Part shown: one piece after another, positions 26,642 to 36,081 of the stretch
Numbering within the stretch: the stretch's first letter is position 1
Layout: each line of letters begins with the position of its first letter
Assembly (NCBI RefSeq): GCF_000266945.1
Contig: NC_018025.1
Span: 6,204,001-6,268,000 of the forward strand
DNA: 64,000 nt
DNA from: Desulfomonile tiedjei DSM 6799
Lineage (GTDB): Bacteria > Desulfobacterota > Desulfomonilia > Desulfomonilales > Desulfomonilaceae
Direction of reading: 5' to 3'
The notes under the pieces: model-generated
Told to the model about the DNA's origin: nothing
Seen by the model: only the letters and a program-made list of their open reading frames with translations
Database searches by the model: none
Position numbers and translations under genes: made by a program

Positions 26642-26655
26642 TGTGTATATACACA
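26642..26655. promoter_or_regulatory. MarR-type operator, copy e
   Basis: TGTGTATATACACA is a perfect 14-bp palindrome between marR and the thioesterase gene, 20 bp before the latter's ATG. No clear -35 accompanies it, so it may be a roadblock or secondary operator for an internal start. Confidence 0.65.
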
Positions 26656-26675
26656 TTGCCTAAGAGGAGTAAAAC

Positions 26676-27125
26676 ATGGACGCACAAGCAAAGGCAGAAA
26701 CAATGCTGGACCGAAGCATGATCTCGGGGGAATTGCCTGACCCGCCCATAGCACAGTTGTTAGGTGTCAGAGTCATCGCCGTACTACAGGGCGAGTCCCA
26801 GCTTGAACTCGAAGCGGGTCCCCAGCACTCCAATCCAATGGGAACATTACACGGCGGAGTTTTGTGCGACCTGGCCGACCTGGCCATGGGTGCAGCATAC
26901 GCCAGCACTTTGGACCGTGGGGAGACCTTCACGACGCTGGAACTAAAAATCAACTTCCTCAGACCCGTTTGGAAAGAAAAGTTATTTGCAGTGGGCAAGA
27001 TTGTGAATCGGGGTCGCACAGTAGGCATGGTCGAGTGCGACATCACAGATTCTCAAGGCCGTCTTGTCGCCAAAGCCACGAGCACCTGTCTGACTCTCCA
27101 AAAGGAAAGGCATCGAAATCGTTAG
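26676..27125 (+). CDS. PaaI-type hotdog thioesterase
   Basis: 149 residues with the hotdog signature SNPMGTLHGGVLCDLADLAM (asparagine, HGG and acidic residue in helix) and a C-terminal strand GRTVGMVECDITDSQGRLVA. Such proteins hydrolyse acyl-CoA or aryl-CoA thioesters. AGAGGAG precedes the ATG. It is 8 bp upstream of the ferredoxin-SCP2 gene and presumably under MarR control. Confidence 0.85.
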   Translation: MDAQAKAETMLDRSMISGELPDPPIAQLLGVRVIAVLQGESQLELEAGPQHSNPMGTLHGGVLCDLADLAMGAAYASTLDRGETFTTLELKINFLRPVWKEKLFAVGKIVNRGRTVGMVECDITDSQGRLVAKATSTCLTLQKERHRNR

Positions 27126-27133
27126 GAGGCACG

Positions 27134-28468
27134 ATGTATTCCCAAGATCATCCCACGATCAAATGGTACGAAGGGAAGTCGGCTCAAGAAGAACCGTCTC
27201 CAGAGAAACTGGAATCCACTGTGCTGCAAAAGATTTGTCTCGACCTGGGAGCCGATGACATGGGATTCATAGAAATAGATAGACCGGCTCTTTCTTCCCA
27301 AAAGGCCGATCTCCTGGAACTCATGCCGGAAGTCAAAACAATTGTAAGCCTGGCGTTCCGATTGAATCGGCAGAATCTAAGGACTACCGTTCACTCAGTA
27401 GCAAACCTGGAATTTCGGCACATTTGGACGAAAGCCAACAGTACCGCCCACAGGATAACCGCCAAACTGGAAGGCATGGGGATACGGGCACTCAATGTTC
27501 CAGCCGGATTCCCTTTCGAGACGGAACGATGGCCGGGAAAGATGTGGTTCACTTCAGACAAGTTACTGGCGATCGAAGCCGGGCTGGGACAGATGGGATG
27601 GAACCGGCTCGTGCTTCATCCCAGGTTCGGCGCTTTCACTGTACTCGGGACCCTTCTCCTGGATGCCGAGCTGACGTCTTACAGCGCTCCACTCGATTAC
27701 AATCCCTGTATTGAATGCAAGTTGTGCGTTGCTGTGTGCCCCACCGGCGCAGTGGGCTCCGACGGCTATTTTGCGTTTCCCTCTTGTTACACTCACAACT
27801 ATAGAGAACGATTGGGAGGCTTTATAAACTGGGTTGAGACCGTTGCGCAGGCACAAAGCGCAATTGACTATCGGAAGAAGGTGACGGATTCGGAAACCAT
27901 ATCCATGTGGCAGAACCTCTCTATCGGAGCCCAGACAAAATGTGACCGATGTGTGGCAGTATGTCCTGCTGGTAAAGAAGTCATCGGAGAATTTCTCCAG
28001 GATCGTCCAGGCTACACGAAAGGAACTGTGAAGAAATTCCGGGAAAAGCCAGAGACAATTTATGTCCTGCGGGGTTCGGATGCAGAAGCCCACGTGAAAG
28101 AACATTTTCCCAACAAGACCATGAAATACGTTGGGAACGGGACCAGGCCGTCATCGGTTCAGGCCTTTCTGTTCGTCCTTCCAAGAGTATTTGAGAGGAA
28201 CCGTTCCGAAGGTCTCAACGCCACGTTTCACTTTACCTTCACCGGTAGTGAATCGGTTCAAGCAACGGTAGTCATTCGTGACAAAACCATCGAAGTCCGT
28301 CCGAGTCATGTTGGGGAAGCGGATTTCAAGCTTAACGCCGACTCCAAAACTTGGCTTGAGTTTCTCAGAGGAGAAAAGAATCTCATGTGGGCGCTATTAA
28401 CTCGAAAAATCAAAGTGAAGGGTCCGATTGGTCTGATGAAAGCCTTTGCAACCTGCTTTCCTTCATGA
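27134..28468 (+). CDS. Epoxyqueuosine-reductase-like 4Fe-4S protein fused to an SCP2-type lipid-binding domain
   Basis: 444 residues from the ATG after AGGAGG. The N-terminal 320 or so residues resemble QueG/reductive-dehalogenase-type iron-sulfur proteins, with CIECKLCVAVCPTGA near 196-210 and CDRCVAVCP near 275-283, sufficient for two [4Fe-4S] clusters. The C-terminal 110 residues (FHFTFTGSESVQATVVIRDK onward) look like an SCP2 sterol/lipid-carrier domain. No Tat signal, so it is cytoplasmic. The domain pairing suggests reduction of a hydrophobic substrate; the reaction is unknown. Confidence 0.75.
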   Translation: MYSQDHPTIKWYEGKSAQEEPSPEKLESTVLQKICLDLGADDMGFIEIDRPALSSQKADLLELMPEVKTIVSLAFRLNRQNLRTTVHSVANLEFRHIWTKANSTAHRITAKLEGMGIRALNVPAGFPFETERWPGKMWFTSDKLLAIEAGLGQMGWNRLVLHPRFGAFTVLGTLLLDAELTSYSAPLDYNPCIECKLCVAVCPTGAVGSDGYFAFPSCYTHNYRERLGGFINWVETVAQAQSAIDYRKKVTDSETISMWQNLSIGAQTKCDRCVAVCPAGKEVIGEFLQDRPGYTKGTVKKFREKPETIYVLRGSDAEAHVKEHFPNKTMKYVGNGTRPSSVQAFLFVLPRVFERNRSEGLNATFHFTFTGSESVQATVVIRDKTIEVRPSHVGEADFKLNADSKTWLEFLRGEKNLMWALLTRKIKVKGPIGLMKAFATCFPS

Positions 28469-28561
28469 CACGAGGTGAATCTTGAGGAATATAACCTGAT
28501 TTCAGAAGCCAAGTTGTCCTCAGTTGCAAGGCCGAAGAGGACGAGCGGAAGGATGGTTGAA

Positions 28562-29341
28562 ATGGCTACATTGGGTATCATTACCTGTCAAATTCTGGAG
28601 TTGGAATTCGCCCATCTTCTGGTGAATGACCCGGAGGTCTCGGCAGTCAACATTCTGGACGATGAGTTCTCGAAGGAATTGAGCGAAACTCTATCGCGAA
28701 GGACCAAGGTCAGATCAAAACCAATAGCCTCCATTGCCGAATACACATCCACGGCTTCAGACGGACTGGAAATAGTCATTCGTGTCATGAAAGTGGGGCT
28801 TCATAGCGTGATAAAGGATCTGCGAAGTGGAGTCAGACAGGCGGCAATAGAGATGGAACCGTACGTGGATGCTATCTTGCTTGGGTACGGTTTGTGCGGA
28901 AACGCATTGAAAGACTATGACGAACTGTTGCCTCCTTCTGTGGTTCCGGTACTCCTTCCAATGGACGGTGACCATCCAGTCGATGATTGTGTCGGCCTCT
29001 TAATCGGGGGACGAGAGAATTACTATGAGGAACAATGTAGAGTCGCCGGGACAATGTTTATCAACTCGGGATTTTCGCGACACTGGGCAACCATCCTGCA
29101 TAAAGGACGTGGCGCGGAAAAACTGGACCTTGCAATGATGAAGAGGCTGATGGCAAGTTACGAAAGAAGCTTGCTTTTGCCGACCCCTGTGGCATCGGAA
29201 CAAGACCTGGCATCGGGCATTCATGAATTTAATAGGATTTACGGTCTCCGCACGGAGGTCCGGCCCGGCACTTTGGACATCCTTGAGAAGGCTTGGAGTT
29301 CTGCCAAGCAATTGGTGCGACATGGGCATACCTTTCCCTGA
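28562..29341 (+). CDS. DUF1638-family protein
   Basis: About 259 residues if started at MATLGIITCQILELEFAHLL, which has GGAAGG nine bases upstream; in-frame starts at 28553 (ATG) and 28475 (GTG) are possible. AILLGYGLCGNAL and VPVLLPMDGDHPVDDCVGLL with conserved cysteines are typical of DUF1638, often encoded with corrinoid methyltransferases. It ends the MarR-controlled unit begun at 26146. Function is not established. Confidence 0.65.
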   Translation: MATLGIITCQILELEFAHLLVNDPEVSAVNILDDEFSKELSETLSRRTKVRSKPIASIAEYTSTASDGLEIVIRVMKVGLHSVIKDLRSGVRQAAIEMEPYVDAILLGYGLCGNALKDYDELLPPSVVPVLLPMDGDHPVDDCVGLLIGGRENYYEEQCRVAGTMFINSGFSRHWATILHKGRGAEKLDLAMMKRLMASYERSLLLPTPVASEQDLASGIHEFNRIYGLRTEVRPGTLDILEKAWSSAKQLVRHGHTFP

Positions 29342-29449
29342 TTCGAATTTCCGATCCCGCACGACTGCTGCGTCTCCCGCGGGAGATTACCAGTTTTGAG
29401 TAAGCCCTGTCCGGTGGCTGGGCCGTGACTACTGGCTTCCGAGATTAGG

Positions 29450-29668
29450 CAGGTTATGGAGAATTCTGCGCCTCTTTCTGTCCCGTGGGTGGTGACCTTC
29501 GACTGAACATGGCATCCTCTGGGTGTTTCTTTGAAAGAGTTCGACAAACATCCGCGTCCCAGTACTCTCGGTGCCGATTTTTTAGTGGCCAAGCCCACTC
29601 TTACTTCTGTCTTCCGATGAGAAACCGGTCTGTTTGTCGATGAGTCTACCGATGGTGAAGCGAAAGAA
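29450..29668. repeat. Diverged repeat, copy 1
   Basis: From CAGGTTATGGAGAATTC to CGATGGTGAAGCGAAAGAA this non-coding stretch aligns with 61956-62170. The first 94 bp are the best conserved, including GGCATCC and TTTGAAAGA blocks, and a second conserved patch lies about 100 bp further on in both copies. Read as protein, both begin MENS, but both contain stops, so they are relics or non-coding. The rest of the 29342-29704 gap shows nothing else. Confidence 0.5.
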
Positions 29669-29704
29669 GCCAAGCGGTGTGTTGCCGGATCTCAATCTCG
29701 CAGC

Positions 29705-30883
29705 TCACCCGCTGGAACAGGTGTCGGCGATCGTCACCGCAGCGCATAGGAGTTCCACAAGGCCCTTAACTTCGCCCATTTTGTCAAAGTTCTTCTCGTC
29801 GAAGATGATCCAGCGCAGAGCCATATGAGTAAATGCCCCGAGAAACATGTTTTTGAAGACACGAGTATTAACATCGTGGCGAAACGCGCCACAGGCCTTG
29901 CCTTCTTCCACTATATCCTCAAGAGTCTTTATATATTTTTTGAACTCGTCGAAGGCCTTAGATGCGTAGAATTTTTGGCTTAACAAGTTATCCATTACGA
30001 ATATCTTCAGAAAATTCCGATTCTGCATATAAAGATCAAAGTGGTACCGGATGAACCGTCGAAGCTTTCGAATCGGCGTCTTGATGTGAAACGTCTCGGG
30101 AAGTAGAGCCATATGTCCTTGCAGTCGCATTTCCGTGATTGACAGCAGCAGAACCTCTTTGCTCTCGAAAAAATCGTAGATGGAACTCTCGGCAATACCC
30201 ACCAGACTTGCGATGTCTGCCAGCTTGGCCTTAGCAAACCCAAATTCTGCAAACACCTCCTCAGCAGCCACGAGAATCCGCTCCCTTTTTCCTGGTTCTT
30301 CACATTGCCCTTTTTCTTCGATCATGTTGAGAATGAGCGACATCAAGTCTTGCCAATCAGTGCTGCTTTCGGAGATATCCCTGGTGATCGCACAATCAAC
30401 TGCTTCAAAGTCTTGCGTCCCATATATGATTTCACGGACCAGTCTCATATCGACGTCATTTCTAAAAACTCCCTGATCGACACCCCGGTGCAGGATCTGG
30501 AGGGTCAACTGAGAGTGATTTCGGATGAAAGCGTACGCAGGACTTTTGTAGAAATCCTTGTTGGACCGGTATTCGAACATGAGATTTCGGACGTAGTCCT
30601 GGTGGAGTTCATTGTACCGAAGCCCGAACCATATAACCCTGCCGAGCTCGGATCGAGGGTCGATAATTCCCTGAAGCTGTTCTTGAAGCTCCTTCCAGGT
30701 ATCCTCTAGCCTCTGATAGGCCACAGAAAAAACCAAATCCTCTTTGTCTTTGAAGTACTGGTAGGCCAGGGAATCAGACACGCCCGCCTTCCTTGCAATC
30801 TGGGCTATCGTGGTACGGGCAACCCCCTTTTCCGATATGAGCTCCTCGGCTGCCTGCAATATTTTGGCTTTACTGTCATTCAC
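29705..30883 (-). CDS. Tandem TetR regulator (two TetR units in one chain)
   Basis: 392 residues, about twice the family length. Unit 1 (about 1-195) has TTIAQIARKAGVSDSLAYQY as its HTH; unit 2 (about 196-392) has AKLADIASLVGIAESSIYDF. Each is followed by a helical ligand-binding region. Start is GTG at 30883 with GGAGGAG upstream. It lies at the 3' side of the CoA catabolic cluster on the same strand and is the only regulator there. TetR proteins in such clusters usually sense acyl-CoA. Confidence 0.88.
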   Translation of the reverse strand: MNDSKAKILQAAEELISEKGVARTTIAQIARKAGVSDSLAYQYFKDKEDLVFSVAYQRLEDTWKELQEQLQGIIDPRSELGRVIWFGLRYNELHQDYVRNLMFEYRSNKDFYKSPAYAFIRNHSQLTLQILHRGVDQGVFRNDVDMRLVREIIYGTQDFEAVDCAITRDISESSTDWQDLMSLILNMIEEKGQCEEPGKRERILVAAEEVFAEFGFAKAKLADIASLVGIAESSIYDFFESKEVLLLSITEMRLQGHMALLPETFHIKTPIRKLRRFIRYHFDLYMQNRNFLKIFVMDNLLSQKFYASKAFDEFKKYIKTLEDIVEEGKACGAFRHDVNTRVFKNMFLGAFTHMALRWIIFDEKNFDKMGEVKGLVELLCAAVTIADTCSSG

Positions 30884-31113
30884 GTGAGTGCTGCTCCTCC
30901 CGGTCCAGTGTCATAAGCTTTCGCCATACCGTCTATGTATCACATCGGAGGAGAACGTGAAAACTGCCGCTGCCTCAGCTTGATCTGGAGGTGCGGATTC
31001 CCCACAACAATTGTTTGCTCAGTCTACCCGGTAGCCCACTCTGGCTGAAGCAGTCCCTGCGGCTCTGGGCATCGGGCTAGTCGAGAATCGAAACGATTGT
31101 GCTCCAACACGAG

Positions 31114-33063
31114 CTATCTTTTCAGCTCCGAGAGATTTCTGAAGTAATCAAGGGCATTCGGATTGGCTAATGCGTCTTTGTTCGTCACGGGTTTGCCTTC
31201 GATGATGTTGCGCACCGCGAGTTCCACCTTCTTGCCGTTCAGGGTACACGGAATATCATCTACAGGCAGGATGAGAGCCGGCACGTGTCGCGGGGTCGCG
31301 TTTTCACGGATGGTCTTCTTGATCCTGTTCACCAGCGCGTCGTTGAACTCGACGTTCGGAGCGGTTTTGACAAAAAGGAGCACCCGCACGTCGTTGTCCC
31401 AGTCCTGACCCACCACTATACTGTCTGAAATCTCCTCCATGGCTTCCACCTGTCGATAGATTTCAGCAGTGCCGATGCGCACCCCACCGGGATTCAACGT
31501 GGCATCCGAGCGGCCGAAGATTTTCACGCCGCCGTGAGCAGTGATTTCAATGAAGTCTCCGTGATGCCAACGGTTGGGGAAACGGCCGAAATACGCTGCA
31601 CGGTACTTAGTCCCCTCCGGATCGTGCCAGAAATAGATTGGCTGCGACGGGAAGCTTGCCGAGCAGACCAGCTCACCCTGCTGCCCGACTACGGATTGCC
31701 CCTGAAAATTGTATGCCTCGACTTTCATACCCAGCCCGCGGCATTGCAGCTCTCCCTCGTACACAGGCAGGATCGGGCAACCGAGTGCGAAACAGGATAT
31801 CAGGTCGGTGCCGCCCGATATAGACGCAAGGTCGATGTCCTCTTTCACGTCTCGATACACGAACCGGAAGCTCTCTTCCGAAAGCGGGGAACCGGTGGAG
31901 CATATGGTCCTGAGGGACGACAGATCGTACTGCTCCTTGGGCTTGAGCCCCACCTTCTCCACGGAAGCTATGTACCGGGCGCTGGTCCCCAAAATGGTCA
32001 TCTTCTCATCCTGGGCAAGCTGAAAGATGGCACCCGGATCGGGATAGAACGGGGAGCCGTCGAAGAGGATCAATGTTGCGCCCACGGCAAGCCCGCTGAC
32101 GAGCCAGTTCCACATCATCCATCCACAGGTGGTGAAATAGTAAATCTTGTCTTCGCGCTTGAGATCCACATGGAGCAGGTGTTCTTTAAGATACTGGATA
32201 AGCGTGCCGCCCGCGCCGTGAACCATACACTTGGGCAGGCCCGTGGTGCCCGACGAGTACATGATGTACAGCGGATGGTCGAAAGGAAGCCGCTCGAACG
32301 CAATCTTAAGGCCCTGTTCCTTTGCAATAAAGTCGTTGTAGTGCACCGCGTTGGTAATGGCACCTATGTCCTCCCTGGAGCGAGTGTACGGGATAACGAC
32401 CACTTTCTCGATGTTGGGCAACTGTTGAAGGATTCCGCTGATGCGTTCCAGAGAATCGTGTGACTTGCCGTTGTAGAAATAGCCGTCCGCGGTGAACAGG
32501 ATTTTCGGCGCTATCTGTCCGAAGCGGTCCAATACTCCCTTGATGTCAAAATCCGGCGAACAAGACGACCATACTGCTCCCATGCTCGTTGCTGCAAGCA
32601 TTGCCACGACGGTCTGAATCATGTTCGGGACATATCCGGCCACACGATCTCCCGGGACAACCCCAGCTTCGCGTAGGGCCTTTGCCATACGAGCAACCTC
32701 GTCATAGAGCTGCGCATAGCTCATGCGCACGGTCTCCTGATCCTCTCCTTTGAACACCAGAGCGATCCGATCGTCCCGAAACCGGAGGAGGTTTTCCGCG
32801 AAGTTCAGCCTGGATCCGACAAACCATTTCGCTCCTATCATCGTCGGTGATTCTTCGAGCACCTTTTCATAGGGCTGGGAAGCCAGCACCTGTCCGAATT
32901 CCCACACTGCGGCCCAGAAGTCCTGTCTGTCGTCTATGGACCACTGATACAGGGACTGAAATCCTTCAAGATTCAACGAGTACTTCTTGTTCACGAACTG
33001 GATAAAAGCGGTTATATTTGCGTTTCTGATGCGCTCCTCGGACGGCATCCACAGCGGTTCCAT
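31114..33063 (-). CDS. Acetoacetyl-CoA synthetase
   Basis: 649 residues, the normal length of acetoacetate-CoA ligases and longer than most acyl-CoA ligases. Adenylate motif YIMYSSGTTGLPKCMVHGAG near 270 and the FTTCGWMMWNWLVSGLAVGA segment are characteristic of this branch; the C-terminal GKKVELAVRNIIEG contains the catalytic lysine region. It activates acetoacetate with ATP and CoA. The BKACE gene nearby would release acetoacetate and a thiolase at 45.6 kb would use the product. It is followed by an MaoC gene in the same direction. Confidence 0.9.
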   Translation of the reverse strand: MEPLWMPSEERIRNANITAFIQFVNKKYSLNLEGFQSLYQWSIDDRQDFWAAVWEFGQVLASQPYEKVLEESPTMIGAKWFVGSRLNFAENLLRFRDDRIALVFKGEDQETVRMSYAQLYDEVARMAKALREAGVVPGDRVAGYVPNMIQTVVAMLAATSMGAVWSSCSPDFDIKGVLDRFGQIAPKILFTADGYFYNGKSHDSLERISGILQQLPNIEKVVVIPYTRSREDIGAITNAVHYNDFIAKEQGLKIAFERLPFDHPLYIMYSSGTTGLPKCMVHGAGGTLIQYLKEHLLHVDLKREDKIYYFTTCGWMMWNWLVSGLAVGATLILFDGSPFYPDPGAIFQLAQDEKMTILGTSARYIASVEKVGLKPKEQYDLSSLRTICSTGSPLSEESFRFVYRDVKEDIDLASISGGTDLISCFALGCPILPVYEGELQCRGLGMKVEAYNFQGQSVVGQQGELVCSASFPSQPIYFWHDPEGTKYRAAYFGRFPNRWHHGDFIEITAHGGVKIFGRSDATLNPGGVRIGTAEIYRQVEAMEEISDSIVVGQDWDNDVRVLLFVKTAPNVEFNDALVNRIKKTIRENATPRHVPALILPVDDIPCTLNGKKVELAVRNIIEGKPVTNKDALANPNALDYFRNLSELKR

Positions 33064-33149
33064 ATCTGTGCCTCCCTTACGAAACCTCTAGAACAATTGG
33101 CTAAGCAGTCTCACCAGAGTCCTGCGCACAGCCTCACGTACCATTCGAT

Positions 33150-33587
33150 TTAGCTGGCTGCCTTTCGAGGGGGAGATACCACCGCCGAACCTTCAGCTAC
33201 TGTCTCGCCTCGTTGATTGGTCCAAGCTAGTGCGACTCTGACCCATTTTTTCTTGGAGATCTTCTCTACCACTTCGCCGATGACCGTTATGGTGTCGCCG
33301 AAATAGACCGGGGCCTTGAATCTTGTTGTCAGTTCCACGGCTATGGTTCCCAGTCCCGGCAGCTTCATCCCCAAAACGGGAGCGGCCAAAGACATGGTCA
33401 ATGGACCATGAGCGACGCGAGCCCCAAAAGGAGTGGTTCGCGCATACTCTTCATTGACATGCATGGGGTTAAGATCCCCACTGATTCCAGCAAAGAGATA
33501 TACGTCCGTTTCGGTTATAGTTTTTGAGAAGGATGCTTTCTCTCCGATTTCCAGCTCCTCATACGATTTGCCACAGTCCAAGCTCAT
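33150..33587 (-). CDS. MaoC-like (R)-enoyl-CoA hydratase
   Basis: 145 residues, single hotdog fold. The hydratase-2 motif FAGISGDLNPMHVNEEYA (aspartate and histidine catalytic pair) is intact, followed by VAHGPLTMSL. It adds water to 2-enoyl-CoA giving the (R)-3-hydroxyacyl-CoA, or does the reverse. It sits between the acetoacetyl-CoA synthetase and BKACE genes, all on the minus strand. Confidence 0.88.
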   Translation of the reverse strand: MSLDCGKSYEELEIGEKASFSKTITETDVYLFAGISGDLNPMHVNEEYARTTPFGARVAHGPLTMSLAAPVLGMKLPGLGTIAVELTTRFKAPVYFGDTITVIGEVVEKISKKKWVRVALAWTNQRGETVAEGSAVVSPPRKAAS

Positions 33588-33674
33588 CGAAATCTCCTAG
33601 AGTGCATCCGACGTCTCGCCATAGCCTCTCATGGGCGATCATGGTCGAAAGCTTTGCAGTGCTTTGAGCGCAGC

Positions 33675-34601
33675 CTAGAAAGCCACCTTCTCAATCCCTT
33701 TGAGCTTCAAGATTGTCCTCGCTTCCTCGGAGCTGGCAGGAATTTTCCCCAAATCTTCGCAAATACGCCTCATCTTGTGCACCAACTCAGCATTGCTCTT
33801 AGCGAGCTCGCCTTTGGCAATGAGAAGGTTGTCTTCCAGTCCCACGCGGACATGGCCTCCCAGTGTTAAGGCGATGGCTCCCATACGGAACTCATGAGGC
33901 CATCCGGTTCCTATGACGGACCACGTATATCGATCACCGAACAGACGGTCAGCAGTGGTCTTGAGATGAATCAAGTCATAGCCTGTTGCCTGAGATCCAC
34001 CCATAACCCCAAGCACAAACTGCATATGCAGGGGATACTCGAGATACCCTTCCTGTGCGAGATACTGTGCATTGTACAGATGGCTTGTATCGTAAATTTC
34101 TAGTTCCGGCTTCGTATTATGATGCTTCATGATCGTTGTAATGGTTTCAAGGGAGGCAAATGTATTGGGAAATATGAAATCCCGGCTGCCTTCAACAGCA
34201 GGTTTTTCCCAGTCGAACTTCCATTCCTTGATCCGCTTGAGCAAGGGATGCATGGAGAAATTCATAGAGCCCATATTCAAGGAAGCGAGTTCAGGTTCGA
34301 ACGTAGAAATAGTATCTGTTCTTTGTTCAATGCTCATGCCCGCGCCTGCTCCGGTCGTTATGCCAATAATGACATCGCAGCGGCTTTTGATTGAAGTAAC
34401 AATCTGTCTATACAGATCGATACTCGCCGACGGCCGACCGTCTTGGGGATCACGAGCATGGATATGCACTACCGCCGCACCCGCTCCCCAGGCTTCCACT
34501 GCTTCATCAGCTATGTGTTCCGGCGTTATCGGAATGTACGGGCTCTGGCTGGGAAATGTCGCAGAACCGGTAATAGCTGCAGTCAAAATGATCTTTCCCA
34601 T
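33675..34601 (-). CDS. Beta-keto acid cleavage enzyme (BKACE, DUF849)
   Basis: 308 residues, full length. Zn-site motif VVHIHARDPQDGRPS near 44-58, LEIYDTSHLYNA and later GLEDNLLI are family hallmarks. BKACE enzymes condense a beta-keto acid with acetyl-CoA to give acetoacetate plus a new acyl-CoA. The presence of acetoacetyl-CoA synthetase two genes downstream supports this reaction. The particular keto acid cannot be told from sequence alone. Confidence 0.9.
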   Translation of the reverse strand: MGKIILTAAITGSATFPSQSPYIPITPEHIADEAVEAWGAGAAVVHIHARDPQDGRPSASIDLYRQIVTSIKSRCDVIIGITTGAGAGMSIEQRTDTISTFEPELASLNMGSMNFSMHPLLKRIKEWKFDWEKPAVEGSRDFIFPNTFASLETITTIMKHHNTKPELEIYDTSHLYNAQYLAQEGYLEYPLHMQFVLGVMGGSQATGYDLIHLKTTADRLFGDRYTWSVIGTGWPHEFRMGAIALTLGGHVRVGLEDNLLIAKGELAKSNAELVHKMRRICEDLGKIPASSEEARTILKLKGIEKVAF

Positions 34602-34634
34602 CGTATTCCTCGCTCAAACTTCGTGGCACTATGT

Positions 34635-36041
34635 TTACGTTGATTGTGTCAACGTGCTCAGTATGAGGTCTGCACAAAGCATGGCGCTCTTGGCAGCTCC
34701 GTTGGCAGCGAGTCCTCTCCCCACATAGGTGTCGCCGGCAAAAAAGAGATTGGTGACCCCTGGAGCCCTCAGACCTGGCTTGAAATTCCCAACAAGTCCC
34801 GGTTTTCTTGCCAGGCCGTCGCAGCCGTCCACATAGTAAGGAATGCGCCACTCGAGCTTGTCTTCAATTCCCGGAAACATTTCTTTGATGTCTTCCCACA
34901 TGAGCTTGAGCAGTCGCTCGCGCTTGAACTTGTCCGAGGCTTCCGCATGTTCGCATACGATGTCAGTGTGCCAGAGTTGTTTTCCTTGCGGTGCGACCCC
35001 CGGTGAATAATTGGAAGCGGGAAATGCTTGGAAAGGCAGTTTTGCGTGATTGGTCTGAAGAGCAGTGAAGAAGCACAACTTGTCCGTAGGGACGACAGGT
35101 TCCTTGAGACCGATCATATACCCGACCAGGCCAGTGATCTCGTTCTGGATGTCTTGAATGCGTTTCACCCACCAATGGGGCAGAGGTGAGCGTTTCGTGG
35201 AAAAATCGATCACTTTGCCAAGTTGATAGATCGGCAGAGCGCAGACGACTCGATCCGCATACACTGCCCGAGTTTCAGGCATGCAATATTCAGCCTGATA
35301 CGGATGAGATCCGATAGGAACACGCACCCCTAGTGCCCTACCATTCTTGATCAGTATCTCCTGCACCTCGCAAGCGACTTTTATTTCACTGCCACATTCC
35401 CGTATGACTTCTTCCAGTCCGCTGGTAAGTCCTTGCATCCCCGCCAGAGGATAACTCGCGGCTAGCAGCTGCTTGGCCTTTCTCAGGTTGTCTCTTGCGA
35501 TATAGAGAACTTCTCCTGCCGCCATGTCAATTGCTGCCGGGATGGTAGTCATGATCATGCCGATGTCGGTAATGAGCTCCTTGAGTGGTTTCTGAGAAAC
35601 ATTTTCGGAGAGCCATTCTTCCAGCGATCGGTTGTCCCATGCTTCGATCTGAGTGTCACTCATGGAGGCTATGGTCTGAAGCAACGATTTGAAAGCAGTC
35701 TTGTCTTCCCTATTCATCGGAACCAGATCGGCGAGATTTTGGAATCTATTTCCATTCCAGAATTCAACGGTTTGGCTTAAGGAAGCCCATGAAACTTCTT
35801 TTCCTGCTCGTCTGTTGAGCTCGTGCGAGGAAGAGAGAGGACCCAACTCTATGAAATGCAACCCCGTGTCGACGGTCCACCCGTGACCGGGGTAGTCCGC
35901 GAAACAACTTAACCTCCCGCCTGGTGTCGGGAAACGGTCGAGAACAAGCACATGCTGACGTGCCTCTTTGGCTAGAATCGCTGCCACGCCAAGCCCGGCA
36001 ATTCCTGCGCCTACGACGATCACATCATATTTTTCCTTCAT
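34635..36041 (-). CDS. Phytoene-desaturase-like NAD(P)/FAD-dependent oxidoreductase
   Basis: 468 residues from MKEKYDVIVVGAGIAGLGVA, whose GxGxxG dinucleotide motif begins the protein; GGRLSCF follows as in the amine oxidase/phytoene desaturase superfamily. The C-terminal NLFFAGDTYVGRGLAANGAA is the second FAD motif. Start chosen because GGAGG precedes it; an upstream frame adds 17 residues. It is 33 bp before the BKACE gene. Substrate unknown; a desaturation or saturation step on the catabolised skeleton is possible. Confidence 0.8.
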   Translation of the reverse strand: MKEKYDVIVVGAGIAGLGVAAILAKEARQHVLVLDRFPTPGGRLSCFADYPGHGWTVDTGLHFIELGPLSSSHELNRRAGKEVSWASLSQTVEFWNGNRFQNLADLVPMNREDKTAFKSLLQTIASMSDTQIEAWDNRSLEEWLSENVSQKPLKELITDIGMIMTTIPAAIDMAAGEVLYIARDNLRKAKQLLAASYPLAGMQGLTSGLEEVIRECGSEIKVACEVQEILIKNGRALGVRVPIGSHPYQAEYCMPETRAVYADRVVCALPIYQLGKVIDFSTKRSPLPHWWVKRIQDIQNEITGLVGYMIGLKEPVVPTDKLCFFTALQTNHAKLPFQAFPASNYSPGVAPQGKQLWHTDIVCEHAEASDKFKRERLLKLMWEDIKEMFPGIEDKLEWRIPYYVDGCDGLARKPGLVGNFKPGLRAPGVTNLFFAGDTYVGRGLAANGAAKSAMLCADLILSTLTQST

Positions 36042-36081
36042 GATTTTCTTGCCTCCTTTGCCGGACAACGGCTCATTCGTT

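Noticed and set aside
29373-29386. TCTCCCGCGGGAGA palindrome as a terminator after DUF1638
   Set aside because: Only six-base arms with no loop and no following T-run.
31534-32463. 309-codon frame antisense to acetoacetyl-CoA synthetase
   Set aside because: Opposite a conserved enzyme with intact motifs; no recognisable protein features.
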